This document shows, in pieces, positions 25,485 to 33,870 of a stretch of 64,000 nt of DNA (position 1 is its first letter; every line of letters begins with the position of its first letter). The notes below the pieces were generated by a model that saw only the letters and a program-made list of their open reading frames with translations, was not told the DNA's origin and searched no databases. The stretch spans positions 226,111 to 290,110 of the forward strand of contig NZ_MQUS01000010.1 in assembly GCF_001953885.1 (NCBI RefSeq), read 5' to 3'. A program made the translations under genes and the position numbers. The DNA comes from Streptomyces sp. IMTB 2501. Lineage in GTDB: Bacteria; Actinomycetota; Actinomycetes; Streptomycetales; Streptomycetaceae.

Positions 25485-25509
25485 CGTACGTTCCCGCGAA
25501 GAACGTACG
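25485..25509. promoter_or_regulatory. Perfect 9-7-9 palindrome upstream of ppk2
   Basis: CGTACGTTC (25485-25493) and GAACGTACG (25501-25509) are exact inverted arms around CCGCGAA. The position in the ppk2 promoter and near the GAPDH remnant suits a repressor or activator site; the arm sequence differs from the DosR-like box, so another regulator is implied. Confidence 0.5.
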
Positions 25510-25576
25510 CCACCGCCGGTCCCGGCGACCGCAACCGGACTACCTGAGGTCCCTGACCGGAAGACGGTTCACCACC

Positions 25577-25640
25577 ATGACCGTACGAGCCGGCATCAAC
25601 GGCTCCGGCCGGATCCTCCGGCCGGATCAGCCGTACCTCT
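25577..25640 (+). pseudogene. Glyceraldehyde-3-phosphate dehydrogenase, N-terminal remnant
   Basis: The ATG at 25577 opens MTVRAGINGSGRI, which matches the invariant GAPDH start (VRVGINGFGRIGR), with Phe to Ser in the NAD loop. Homology ends within about 20 codons, and the frame runs on into unrelated sequence and then the flavohaemoprotein gene. A second short stretch in another frame near 25695-25800 is coding-like but unrecognised. Confidence 0.5.
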
Positions 25641-25989
25641 GTCCCCGCGCGGCCCTCGACCCCGCGGAGGCGGGCATCCAGGACGTCCGGTGGCCCGGCC
25701 CGGCACCTACGACCTTGCCGACGCCGACTACGCGTTCCTCACCCTCGGTTGGATGACCGCCGACGCGGCCTACTCAAGGCACCCCTGGCATGAGCAGACC
25801 GCCGGCCGGCACACGCTCCGCCGGGGACCGGACCGACAGGCCCAGTCCGCAGGGAAGTTCGGCCCTGTTCCCGGGGCGGGCTCCATCGCAACCATCGATG
25901 TGCCCGCCGGATCCGCGCGACGGATACCGGCTGGGTCGGTGACCACCGTCCCTCTCCGTGCCTGCACCCCTGTGTCTCCGAGGAGTCCC
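25641..25989. other. Scar region between GAPDH remnant and flavohaemoprotein gene
   Basis: About 350 bases. A stretch translating as GTYDLADADYAFLTLGWMTA (about 25700-25760) looks protein-like but I cannot name it; it is probably another gene fragment. The DosR-like box at 25851 lies in its distal part. Confidence 0.35.
25851..25866. promoter_or_regulatory. DosR-like box upstream of flavohaemoprotein gene
   Basis: AGGGAAGTTCGGCCCT; its complement contains the GGGCCGAAC half-site followed by TTCCC, giving palindromic AGGG/CCCT ends. It lies 124 bases before the ATG at 25990. Confidence 0.45.
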
Positions 25990-27195
25990 ATGCTTTCGCC
26001 CGAGTCGGCCGCTGTCGTCCGCGCCACCCTGCCCGCCGTCGGCGGGGCCCTGGACGAGATCACGACGCGCTTCTACCACACCATGTTCACCGAGCAGCCT
26101 GAGCTGCTGGACGGCCTGTTCAACCGCGGCAACCAGGCCAGCGGCGAGCAGCGCCGAGCCCTGGCCGCATCCATCGCGGGCTTCGCCCAGGCCCTGCTGG
26201 CCGACCCCGACGCCCGGCCGGAAGCGCTGCTGTCCCGGATCGCCCACAAACACGCGGCGCTCGGCGTCACCGAGGACCAGTACACCATCGTGCACAAGTA
26301 CCTGTTCCGCGCGATCGGCGACGTACTGGGGGAGGCGGTCACGCCGGACGTGGCCGCCGCCTGGGACGAGGTGTACTGGCTGATGGCCGGCGCGCTCATA
26401 GCCCAGGAAGCCCGCCACTACCAGGAGGCACAGGTGGACCCGCGCAAGCCGTGGCGGCAATGGGCCGTGGTGGAGCGGCGGGAGGAGACCCCGGACGTGG
26501 CTTCCTTCCTGCTGCGCCCAGCCGACGACGGCCCCCTTCCGCAGGCGCGAGCCGGCCAGTACGTCAGCGTCCGGGTGTTCATGCCCGACGGCATCCACCA
26601 GACCCGCCAGTACAGCCTGTCCAACGCCCCCGGCGACAGTCTGCGGCGTATCACCGTCAAGCGGGTGGCGAGCGTCGCCGGTGCCCCCGAGGGCGAGGTC
26701 TCCAACCAGCTGCACCGCACCGTACGGGCCGGTGACGAGCTCACCCTGTCGGCTCCGTTCGGAGACGTGGTCCTCGACGACGCCGAGACCCCGCTGGTGC
26801 TCGCTTCCGCCGGCATCGGCTGCACCCCGATGGTCGGCATGCTCGAACACCTCGCAGCCACTGGCTCGACCCGGCCGGTGTGGGTCCTGCACGCCGACCG
26901 CGGCCCGGCCGACCACGCCCTGCGCGCCGAGACCCGGCGCCTGGTGGAGCAACTGCCGGACGGGCGAGCCGAGTTCTGGTACGAACAGGACGCGACCGAC
27001 GAACCCGGTTCCCATCGGGGCCTGATGGACCTCGACAGCCTGGATGTGCCCGCCGACGCCGATGTGTACCTGTGCGGCTCGGTCCCCTTCATGCGAGGCG
27101 TGCGCACCCAGCTGCTCCACGCCGGCGTCCCCGCGCGCAGCATCCGCTACGAGGTCTTCGGGCCCGACCTGCGGCTGGCCCACGCCGAGGGCTGA
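25990..27195 (+). CDS. hmp: Flavohaemoprotein (nitric oxide dioxygenase)
   Basis: A 401-residue Hmp-type protein: globin domain (about 1-138) with the distal Tyr29 (TTRFYHTMF) and the proximal His of IAHKH (His88), an FAD-binding barrel with RQYSLSNAP, and an NAD(P)-binding domain with GIGCTPMVGML and YLCGSVPFM. It oxidises NO to nitrate using O2 and NADH, in the cytosol. The length and domain order are those of complete family members. AGGAG stands just before the ATG; a DosR-like box lies upstream, fitting control by an NO/hypoxia circuit. Confidence 0.95.
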   Translation: MLSPESAAVVRATLPAVGGALDEITTRFYHTMFTEQPELLDGLFNRGNQASGEQRRALAASIAGFAQALLADPDARPEALLSRIAHKHAALGVTEDQYTIVHKYLFRAIGDVLGEAVTPDVAAAWDEVYWLMAGALIAQEARHYQEAQVDPRKPWRQWAVVERREETPDVASFLLRPADDGPLPQARAGQYVSVRVFMPDGIHQTRQYSLSNAPGDSLRRITVKRVASVAGAPEGEVSNQLHRTVRAGDELTLSAPFGDVVLDDAETPLVLASAGIGCTPMVGMLEHLAATGSTRPVWVLHADRGPADHALRAETRRLVEQLPDGRAEFWYEQDATDEPGSHRGLMDLDSLDVPADADVYLCGSVPFMRGVRTQLLHAGVPARSIRYEVFGPDLRLAHAEG

Positions 27196-27260
27196 CCTGA
27201 GAGCGACATCGCCGGACTTCTGTCGCCGCGTTGCTCCATTCGGTCGGCTCTCGCGGAGTA

Positions 27261-27274
27261 GCCCGAACGGCCCC
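27261..27274. promoter_or_regulatory. DosR-like box upstream of phosphoketolase gene
   Basis: GCCCGAACGGCCCC keeps the CGAACGGCCC core of the island motif, 91 bases before the phosphoketolase ATG and 66 bases after the flavohaemoprotein stop. Confidence 0.45.
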
Positions 27275-27364
27275 TGTCGGGTTCTCGGCGTGGCGGCGGA
27301 GGGTGGGTCGTACAGACCGGCATACCTGATTCCCCGACAGTTCGACCGAAGGAAAGGAACTCGG

Positions 27365-29749
27365 ATGTCCGTCGACACGCAGCAGGCGCCCGCCCTGCTG
27401 GAGGATGACGAACTGAGGTCCCTGGACGCCCACTGGCGCGCCGCGAACTATCTGTCCGTCGGACAGATCTACCTCATGGCCGATCCACTGCTGGCCGAGC
27501 CCCTGCGCCCGGAGCACGTCAAGCCGCGGCTGCTGGGCCACTGGGGCACCTCGCCCGGCCTGAACCTCGTGTACACCCACCTCAACCGCGTCATCAAGGC
27601 CCGCGATCTGGAGGCGCTGTGCATCTGGGGCCCAGGACACGGTGGTCCCGCCGTGCTGGCCAACTCCTGGCTGGAGGGGTCGTACACCGAGACCTATCCC
27701 GACATCACGCGCGACGCGAACGGCATGGCCCGGCTGTTCCGGCAGTTCTCCTTCCCCGGCGGGGTGCCCAGTCATGTCGCCCCGGAGACGCCGGGCTCCA
27801 TCCACGAGGGTGGCGAGCTGGGCTACTCGCTCTCGCACGCGTACGGGGCCGCCCTTGACAACCCCCGCCTGCTCGTCGCCTGTGTCATCGGTGACGGCGA
27901 GGCGGAGACGGGCCCGCTGGCCGCGTCCTGGCACTCCAACAAGTTCCTCGACCCGGTCGACGACGGCGCCGTGCTGCCGATCCTGCACCTCAACGGCTAC
28001 AAGATCGCCAACCCGACGGTGCTGGCCCGGCTGCCCGAGACGGAACTCGACGAGCTCCTGCGCGGCTACGGCCACGACCCGATCCATGTCACCGGCCACG
28101 ACCCGGGTGTCGTCCACCACGCGATGGCCCGGGCCATGGACACCGCCCTGGACCGCATCGCCGGGATCCAGCGCGCCGCGCGCGAAGGCGGAGTCACCGA
28201 CCGGCCCCGATGGCCGGTGATCGTACTGCGCACTCCGAAGGGCTGGACCGGCCCTGCCGAGGTCGACGGCCTGCCCGTGGAGGGCACGTGGCGCTCCCAC
28301 CAGGTCCCGCTGGCCGCCGTACGGGACAACCCGGAGCATCTGCGGCAGTTGGAGGAGTGGCTGCGGTCGTACCGCCCGGAGGAACTCTTCGACGAGCACG
28401 GCGCCCCCCGCGCCGAGGTACTGGCCTGCGTCCCCGAAGGAACTCGTCGGCTCGGCGCCACCTCGCACGCCAACGGCGGCCTGCTGCTGCGGGAGTTGCC
28501 GCTGCCTCCGCTGGAGCGTCACGCCGTCGAGGTCGACAAGCCGGGCGCCACGCTGCACGAGCCGACGCGCGTCCTCGGTGACATGCTCCAGGACGTCATG
28601 CGGGCCACCGCCGAACGCCGCGACTTCCGTCTCGTCGGGCCCGACGAGACCGCCTCCAACCGCCTCCAGGCCGTCTACGCCGCCAGCGGCAAGGCCTGGC
28701 AGGCCGTGACCCTGCCGGTGGACGAACACCTCGACCGGCACGGCCGGGTGATGGAGATCCTCTCCGAACACACCTGCCAGGGCTGGCTGGAGGGCTACCT
28801 CCTCACCGGCCGGCACGGACTGTTCTCCTGCTACGAGGCGTTCGTCCACATCGTCGACTCGATGGTCAACCAGCACATCAAGTGGCTGCGCACGACCCGT
28901 CGTCTGCCCTGGCGCGCCCCCATCGCCTCGCTCAACTACCTGCTCACGTCGCATGTGTGGCGCCAGGACCACAACGGCTTCTCGCACCAGGACCCCGGCT
29001 TCGTCGACCACATCCTCAACAAGAGCCCCGAGGCCGTACGGGTCTACTTCCCTCCGGACGCCAACACGCTGCTGTCGGTGGCCGACCACGCGCTGCGCAG
29101 CCGGGACTACGTCAACGTGATCGTGGCCGGCAAGCAGCCCTGCTTCGACTGGCTGTCGATGGAGCAGGCCGAGGCCCACTGCGCCCGGGGCGTCGGCATC
29201 TGGGAGTGGGCCGGCACCGACGACGGCTCACGCGAACCGGACGTCGTGCTGGGCTGCGCCGGCGACGTGCCCACCCAGGAGGTTCTGGCCGCCGCCCAAC
29301 TGCTGCGCCGCCATCTGCCGGAACTGGCGGTGCGGGTGGTGAACGTCGTGGACATCGCCCGGCTGATGCCGAGCGAGGAACACCCGCACGGGATGAGCGA
29401 CTTCGAGTACGACGGGCTGTTCACCCCGGACAAGCCGGTCCTCTTCGCCTACCACGGCTACCCGTGGCTCATCCACCGTCTGGCCTACCGGCGCGACGGT
29501 CACCGCAACCTGCATGTGCGCGGCTACAAGGAGATCGGCACCACGACCACGCCGTTCGACATGGTCGTGCGCAACGACCTCGACCGGTACCGCCTCGTCA
29601 TGGACGTCATCGACCGTGTCCCCGGCCTCGCGGTCCGCGCCGCGGCCGTACGCCAGCACATGCAAGACGCCCGCAAGCGCCACCACGACTGGATCCGCGA
29701 ACACGGCACGGACCTGCCCGAGGTGGCCGACTGGACCTGGGACGGCTGA
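27365..29749 (+). CDS. xfp: Xylulose-5-phosphate/fructose-6-phosphate phosphoketolase
   Basis: A 794-residue TPP enzyme, full length for the family. It splits xylulose-5-P or fructose-6-P with phosphate to acetyl-phosphate plus an aldose phosphate. Visible hallmarks: IYLMADPLL and GHWGTSPGLN near the start, GPGHGGPA, SFPGGVPSH, the TPP motif GDGEAETGPLAASW followed by HLNGYKI, SHVWRQDHNGFSHQDPG, and the terminal DLPEVADWTWDG. It could feed acetyl-phosphate and, with the acetyl-CoA synthetase operon, acetyl-CoA when respiration is limited. A tail fragment of a second copy lies at 35727. Confidence 0.95.
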   Translation: MSVDTQQAPALLEDDELRSLDAHWRAANYLSVGQIYLMADPLLAEPLRPEHVKPRLLGHWGTSPGLNLVYTHLNRVIKARDLEALCIWGPGHGGPAVLANSWLEGSYTETYPDITRDANGMARLFRQFSFPGGVPSHVAPETPGSIHEGGELGYSLSHAYGAALDNPRLLVACVIGDGEAETGPLAASWHSNKFLDPVDDGAVLPILHLNGYKIANPTVLARLPETELDELLRGYGHDPIHVTGHDPGVVHHAMARAMDTALDRIAGIQRAAREGGVTDRPRWPVIVLRTPKGWTGPAEVDGLPVEGTWRSHQVPLAAVRDNPEHLRQLEEWLRSYRPEELFDEHGAPRAEVLACVPEGTRRLGATSHANGGLLLRELPLPPLERHAVEVDKPGATLHEPTRVLGDMLQDVMRATAERRDFRLVGPDETASNRLQAVYAASGKAWQAVTLPVDEHLDRHGRVMEILSEHTCQGWLEGYLLTGRHGLFSCYEAFVHIVDSMVNQHIKWLRTTRRLPWRAPIASLNYLLTSHVWRQDHNGFSHQDPGFVDHILNKSPEAVRVYFPPDANTLLSVADHALRSRDYVNVIVAGKQPCFDWLSMEQAEAHCARGVGIWEWAGTDDGSREPDVVLGCAGDVPTQEVLAAAQLLRRHLPELAVRVVNVVDIARLMPSEEHPHGMSDFEYDGLFTPDKPVLFAYHGYPWLIHRLAYRRDGHRNLHVRGYKEIGTTTTPFDMVVRNDLDRYRLVMDVIDRVPGLAVRAAAVRQHMQDARKRHHDWIREHGTDLPEVADWTWDG

Positions 29750-29770
29750 GCAGCCGGGTCCTGTCCCGGG

Positions 29771-29823
29771 CGCGCCCCGGCGATGCGATGCCCGACAGGG
29801 CCGCCGGGGCGCGTGCAGGCAGC
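29771..29823 (+). terminator. Hairpin after phosphoketolase gene
   Basis: CGCGCCCCGG (29771-29780) pairs with CCGGGGCGCG (29814-29823); the loop contains a smaller inner stem. It lies 22 bases past the stop. Confidence 0.5.
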
Positions 29824-29896
29824 AGAGGGTATTGATCACCGCCGGACGGCCCTCGGGTACCGTCAGCACGATCGCCCATATGAGAGGTGCAACGAG

Positions 29897-30058
29897 ATGA
29901 GCCACTCCGCGACCGAGGTCCGGCACCACCCGGCGGTGATCGCCCATCACGCCAAGCGTGCCGAAGATGTCCAGCTCCGTGTTGCCGACGCCATCACCAG
30001 GTTCGCCGGTTCGATGACGTTCGTCTACATCTTCGTCGGTGTCTCCTCGGGGGCTTAG
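29897..30058 (+). pseudogene. DUF1003-type membrane protein, truncated copy
   Basis: The ATG at 29897 (GAGAGGTG seven bases upstream) opens MSHSATEVRHHPAVIAHHAK, then RVADAITRFAGSMTFVYIFV, the start of a DUF1003 protein up to the first membrane helix; the frame then ends at VGVSSGA and a TAG. The second helix and cytosolic tail are lost. Nucleotide and protein similarity to the copy at 35801, including the phosphoketolase tail upstream of each, shows both derive from one xfp-DUF1003 pair. Confidence 0.65.
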
Positions 30059-30288
30059 CACTAGAGCTCAGGACCTGCGTCATCGCAGGTCGCCAGTGGT
30101 GAGTGCGGTATTTGATCTTGGCGGAGCGCTGCGGTCCGCGGCTGGTCGTGGCGAGTTTGTTGCTGACTCAGTGCGGATTTCGGTGACGGGGCGTCAGGTA
30201 TTGGCGGCTACCCGATGGAGGGGGCCGCCTGTCCCGTCTGTGGGCAGTATCGACCTTGCGGCAGCGAAGGTCACCTGCGACGGTGGCT
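30059..30288. other. Unassigned sequence after truncated DUF1003 gene
   Basis: Here GC content drops visibly below its neighbours and no family is recognised in any frame. The change coincides with the end of DUF1003 similarity and the start of an IS3 remnant, so it may be insertion-borne DNA. Confidence 0.4.
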
Positions 30289-30798
30289 TTACGGTTCGTT
30301 GCGTCCAGTCAGTCGACGGTGCACGCAGCTTTTGTGCAGTACGGATGCCATGTGCAGCCGTCCTTGTCGACGAACGGATGTAGGTCGCGGTCGGCGAACC
30401 GTTCCATGGTGCGCTGCGTCGTCTGTGGGCAGGTGTCGATGCCGAACGGCGGTGTACCGCTTCGCCGCGAACACCTGCCGGCATCCGTCCTCAACGCGGC
30501 GCAGAATCGCGCGGTGCGTCTGTGCGTCTGTGCGTCTGTGCGTCTGTGCGACGGGGCCGACGGTGTTGGCGGCGATCGCGTGTGTGGGGATGGCCTCGCT
30601 CACCGGGACGTCCTTCGTGCTCTTGATCATGGCGTCGGCCTGGCCGCGGCGAACCCGCTCGGCCCGCACCCAGTTGCGCAGCGTCTTCCGGCTAATCCCC
30701 AGGTCCTTGCCGACGCCCTCGAAGGTGCGGCTCGGGTCCGACAGGCACAGCCCGACAGCGTCCGCCTTGAACTTGGGCGAGTAGACCTTCATCACCAT
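30289..30798 (-). pseudogene. IS3-family OrfA-type transposase fragment
   Basis: The minus frame opens MVMKVYSPKFKADAVGLCLS, then DPSRTFEGVGKDLGISRKTL and RNWVRAERVRRG: the helix-turn-helix of IS3 OrfA proteins. After about 55 residues similarity ends and the frame passes through an 8-base tandem repeat (30514-30550) into Arg/His-rich sequence to residue 169. OrfB is missing, so the element is dead. Confidence 0.65.
30514..30550. repeat. Tandem 8-base repeat, four and a half copies
   Basis: GTGCGTCT is repeated exactly four times (30514-30545) followed by GTGCG. It lies inside the decayed IS3 OrfA frame. Confidence 0.8.
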
Positions 30799-31229
30799 AG
30801 GAGATCCATCCTCCCAGACCCCTGACGGGGCCGGGCTCAGAGGTGTTCACCACTCGGGCACAGCTCCCGGCGGAGGTCGGGCTTCTCCGGGACGCTCGCC
30901 CGCGGTACCCGCAATCGGCTGGACTCGTTGCTGACGGAGATCGACAGGCCGAACGATGTACGCAAGCTCGGCCTGCCTGACTTGCTGTCCACCAAGTTTG
31001 GAGGATCTGGTGGCCGCCTGGCGGCGACCCGGCCGCACTCGGCCGTCGGCGTCACTGAACCGTGCACATCCCCGGGCTCGGACTCACCTGGACGTGGCCC
31101 GAGCGACACCAGTCGTGCGCCGAGGCCGAGTGGTCCGGCGTGGGGGCCGAAGGGCCCTCCCGTCGTCCAGGGCTTGTGCGGAGAGTGGAGAGAGCAGATA
31201 GCAGGAGCCTCGTGGGGAGGTGGGCTGCG
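30799..31229. other. Upstream region of SHOCT gene with possible gene relic
   Basis: About 430 bases. From about 30930 a frame reads LLTEIDRPNDVRKLGLPDLL, faintly like the opening of 1-deoxyxylulose-5-phosphate synthase, but it soon breaks; I do not rely on it. A DosR-like box lies at 31144. Confidence 0.3.
31144..31157. promoter_or_regulatory. DosR-like box upstream of SHOCT/PepSY pair
   Basis: GGGCCGAAGGGCCC, a 5-4-5 palindrome one base off the reference motif, 72 bases before the SHOCT gene start. Confidence 0.55.
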
Positions 31230-31493
31230 GTGATGTACTGGGATGGCGGCGGCTGGGCGTGGATGGCCTTCATGCCGTTGCTGTGGATTGCGCTGATTGC
31301 GCTGGCGGTGTGGGCGGTGATCCGTCTCGTTCAGCACCCCGCGTCTCGTGGCGAAGGCACCAGTCGCGGGCCTGCGCCGAAAGAGACACCCGAGGAGATC
31401 CTCGACCGCCGCTACGCCTCGGGCGAGATCGACACGGACACCTATACCGAGGCCCGCAAGCAGTTGGCCGTGTACCAGCGGGGGCCGGGATGA
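31230..31493 (+). CDS. Small membrane protein with SHOCT domain
   Basis: An 87-residue protein: a Trp/Met-rich start, one membrane helix (MPLLWIALIALAVWAVIRLV) and a C-terminal SHOCT motif (TPEEILDRRYASGEIDTDTY). SHOCT is a short helical hairpin of unknown role, often on membrane anchors. The GTG at 31230 has GGAGGTG seven bases upstream; ATG 31233 follows directly. The stop overlaps the next ATG by four bases (ATGA), so the two proteins are coupled. Confidence 0.82.
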   Translation: MMYWDGGGWAWMAFMPLLWIALIALAVWAVIRLVQHPASRGEGTSRGPAPKETPEEILDRRYASGEIDTDTYTEARKQLAVYQRGPG

Positions 31494-32122
31494 CCGGGTT
31501 CCGTGGGCGCTGGCTTCCGCTGACGGTGCTGGTCGCCGCGGTGGCCGCGCTGATCGTCTCCCTGGTCTGGGCGGCGGGCGGCGGCTCTCCCTCCTGGCAG
31601 TCAGGTCCCAGGGCGATGATGGGCGTGGTGACCCGCAGTGGAGCAGTGCACAACCTGTCTGACGCCGACCGCGCCGCGGCGCGCTTCGCCGACCGGTGGG
31701 GTCTGCGCGTCGGGGAGGTCATGCAGTTCAGCAACGGCTACTATGCCCAGCTCCTCGCTTCTGACGGCGGCCGCGCCACCGAGGTCCTCATCGACCCCGG
31801 CAGCGGCACGGTCCGGCTGGAGTTCGGCCCGGCCATGATGTGGAACACCGCCTACGGCATGATGCCCGGCCCCCGCCAATCCGGCGCCGTGGCTATCGCG
31901 CCCGACCAGGCGGTGCGGATCGCCGACCGCTGGCTGAGCGAGCACCACACCGGTCTGCACGCCGCCGAACCCGACCGGTTCCCCGGCTACTACACCCTGC
32001 ACACCCTCCGCGGCGACCGCATCGTCGGTATGCTCTCGGTCAACTCCGGCACCGGTGACGTCTGGTACCACGCCTGGCACGGCCGCTTCATCCAGATGCG
32101 AGAGCAGCCCAACAAGACATGA
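31490..32122 (+). CDS. Membrane-anchored PepSY-like exported protein
   Basis: A 210-residue protein with an N-terminal signal-anchor (WLPLTVLVAAVAALIVSLVW) and two PepSY-like modules outside: SDADRAAARFADRWGLRVGE with VLIDPGSGTVRLEFGPAMMW, and PDQAVRIADRWLSEHHTGLH with MLSVNSGTGDVWYHAW. PepSY domains are found in protease pro-regions and membrane sensors. Met/Trp/His-rich patches (AMMWNTAYGMM) could bind metal, but that is speculation. It is coupled to the SHOCT gene and probably shares the DosR-like box upstream. Confidence 0.7.
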   Translation: MTGFRGRWLPLTVLVAAVAALIVSLVWAAGGGSPSWQSGPRAMMGVVTRSGAVHNLSDADRAAARFADRWGLRVGEVMQFSNGYYAQLLASDGGRATEVLIDPGSGTVRLEFGPAMMWNTAYGMMPGPRQSGAVAIAPDQAVRIADRWLSEHHTGLHAAEPDRFPGYYTLHTLRGDRIVGMLSVNSGTGDVWYHAWHGRFIQMREQPNKT

Positions 32123-32139
32123 CGAAACCCGCGGGCGGG

Positions 32140-32385
32140 AATCCGGCGGGCGGCGGTCAGCAGCTCGGCCACATGATCGCCGGCCGGTTCGTACACCACC
32201 GTCGTGCCGGTGCGAGTGGCGGTGACGATCCCGGAGCGGCGCAGCACCGTCGGCTGCTATGAGAGGTTCGACAGCTCGACCTCGATGCCGCGAGCAGTTC
32301 TCGCACCGGTTTCGGGCCGTCCTGCAGCAGCTCCAGCACCCGGATACGCACCGGATGCCCCCGCATCCGGAAGAACCCGGATGGT
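32140..32385 (-). pseudogene. ArsR-family regulator, frameshifted remnant
   Basis: Minus-strand frames read FFRMRGHPVRIRVLELLQDG, PKPVRELLAA, then IEVELSNLS in a second frame, and VLRRSGIVTATRTGTTVVYE in a third: the continuous helix-turn-helix and wing of an ArsR protein split by at least two frameshifts. The start is fused to the end of the NuoF-like remnant. Not functional. Confidence 0.6.
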
Positions 32386-32760
32386 GTCAGCGCAGATCGT
32401 GGCTGCGGCCAGTACGGCACCGTCGAGCACGAGGCGGGGTGCGACGGTGAGCATGAACTGGTCCTTGCGGCTGGCCGGTTCGCTCTCCATGGCGTTGACG
32501 ACGGCCACGGCGTTCCGCAACAGCGCGCAACTTGCGGGCCGTGGGAAAGCTTGCGCTCCGCCCGGTGAGCCCGGCCGCCTCGACGGCCTCCACCAGCGGC
32601 ATGGGCGTACGGCTGCCACCGACCGTGGTGACCGGGGGCGGCCCGTAGCGCCCGAGATGGTCGGTCAGGGTGGCTGGACGCCAGGTGGCGTACCAGCCAT
32701 CCAGGAGCCGCGCACCGCCTCGCTCGTCGTGGTCGACAACCGTCGGCCAGCGTGAACATC
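32386..32760 (-). pseudogene. NuoF-like NADH-dehydrogenase 51-kDa subunit, N-terminal remnant
   Basis: One minus frame gives LLDGWYATWRPATLTDHLGR, YGPPP and VEAVEAAGLTGRSASFPTAR; after a shift the next gives VVNAMESEPASRKDQFMLTV and LVLDGAVLAAATICADTIRV. This order matches the FMN-binding start of NuoF-type proteins, where GLRGRGGAGFPTG is replaced here by GLTGRSASFPTAR. The cofactor loop is damaged and the iron-sulfur half is missing. It is joined to an ArsR remnant. Confidence 0.5.
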
Positions 32761-32852
32761 CTGAGTGCCAAGGTTCGCTGACTGCGACTCGATCCAGCGC
32801 TACGAACCCCGGCTACATGCATCCGGCGTGCACCGCGCCTCCGGCAGTGGGC

Positions 32853-33473
32853 TCAGGACTTTCCGTGCCCGGCCGACTGCTTGAGGCTGCAGTCTTCGAT
32901 GCCGGGTTCCAGTCTGTTGACCACGCCGACGACGCCCTCCACGCGCCATGCCGACCGAACCGCCAGAGGGACGTCACTTGGGCGGTGGATGAGCCCCTCC
33001 AGCGTGACCATGCCGTCCCGCACGGAGACGGCGACCGCGCCGGATGGCAAACCCAGCGCCGCGATCAGGACCTCGTCGATCACCTGCCGGCGGATGTCCT
33101 CGTCCGTACGCAGGAAGACCCGCAGCAGGTCGCGGCGGGTGGCGATGCCGATGAGACGGTCCTCCTCGTCCACCACAGGGAGCCGATCGACACCCTGACG
33201 TTCCATGAGCCGTGCGGCGTCCGAGACACTTTGTTCCGGATGAATCGTGACCGCGGGGCTCGCCATCAGTTCTTCCGCGGTCGTCGTGGCCGCGCAGCCG
33301 GGGGCGAGATCGGTGTCGGCGACCACACCGACCACCTTGTCGTCGTGGTCGACGACGGGCAGTGCGCTGATGCGGTGCAGGTCCAGCAGCCGTGCCAGGT
33401 GGTCCAGCGGCGTCTGGCGGCGTGCGCGGACGACCTCGTCGGTCATGACCTCGCCGACGGTGCGCGCCTTCAT
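32853..33473 (-). CDS. CBS-pair protein with BON-like C-terminal domain
   Basis: A 206-residue protein: two CBS motifs (TVGEVMTDEVVRARRQTPLD ... SALPVVDHDDKVVGVVADTD, and ASPAVTIHPEQSVSDAARLM ... RLPVVDEEDRLIGIATRRDL) followed by a BON-like tail (AVAVSVRDGMVTLEGLIHRP ... VEGVVGVVNRLEP). CBS pairs bind adenine nucleotides and sense energy state. ATG 33473 has GGAGGG and AAGG upstream. It diverges from the chimeric regulator gene; the intervening 400 bases hold DosR-like boxes. Confidence 0.88.
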   Translation of the reverse strand: MKARTVGEVMTDEVVRARRQTPLDHLARLLDLHRISALPVVDHDDKVVGVVADTDLAPGCAATTTAEELMASPAVTIHPEQSVSDAARLMERQGVDRLPVVDEEDRLIGIATRRDLLRVFLRTDEDIRRQVIDEVLIAALGLPSGAVAVSVRDGMVTLEGLIHRPSDVPLAVRSAWRVEGVVGVVNRLEPGIEDCSLKQSAGHGKS

Positions 33474-33757
33474 GGTCCTTCCCTCCTTCAGCGGTGCGGG
33501 CGGGAGGGCGGCAGACCGGCCGCCCTGTTCTTCAGCCTCGCCGCCGCCCGCGCCGCCGACCAGGGCCGAGACGTGCACGAAGGAGGGCCGACCCGCCCGT
33601 GCCCCGGAGGGCCGGGAGACTCCGATTCCGGGGGCTGACCGCCCCGCCGCGGCGCCACGGCAGGGGAGCGGCCGGGCTGCGAGACGCTTCCCCTCGGTGC
33701 GGGACCCGGGGAGCCGCCGGGGATCCGTGCCCTCCTACTGCCGAACACCGTGAGAGC

Positions 33758-33786
33758 AGGGCCGACCGGCCCTGGTCCTTCGGCCC
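33758..33786. promoter_or_regulatory. Paired DosR-like boxes upstream of chimeric regulator gene
   Basis: AGGGCCGACCGGCCCT (33758-33773), identical to the site at 22086, is followed directly by GGTCCTTCGGCCC (33774-33786), whose complement is GGGCCGAAGGACC. The pair copies the promoter arrangement of the intact regulator, and could also serve the divergent CBS gene. A weaker GGGCCGACCCGCCC lies at 33585. Confidence 0.6.
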
Positions 33787-33870
33787 GGATTCGACAAGGA
33801 TCACGGTACGGAAACCGGCGAGTACGGTCAGTACGGTCCGTGCAGGGACAGCGGTGAGGAACGCGGAGCG

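Noticed and set aside
27089..29179. 696-residue open frame antisense to phosphoketolase
   Set aside because: The plus strand carries the full set of phosphoketolase motifs; the antisense frame has none.
29841..29853. DosR-like half-site upstream of truncated DUF1003 gene (GCCGGACGGCCCT)
   Set aside because: One arm fits, but the other does not; could be chance in GC-rich DNA.
30930..31090. 1-deoxyxylulose-5-phosphate synthase N-terminal relic
   Set aside because: LLTEIDRPNDVRKL is suggestive, but the following TGGHLGPNLG block cannot be read convincingly in any frame; a translated search would be needed.
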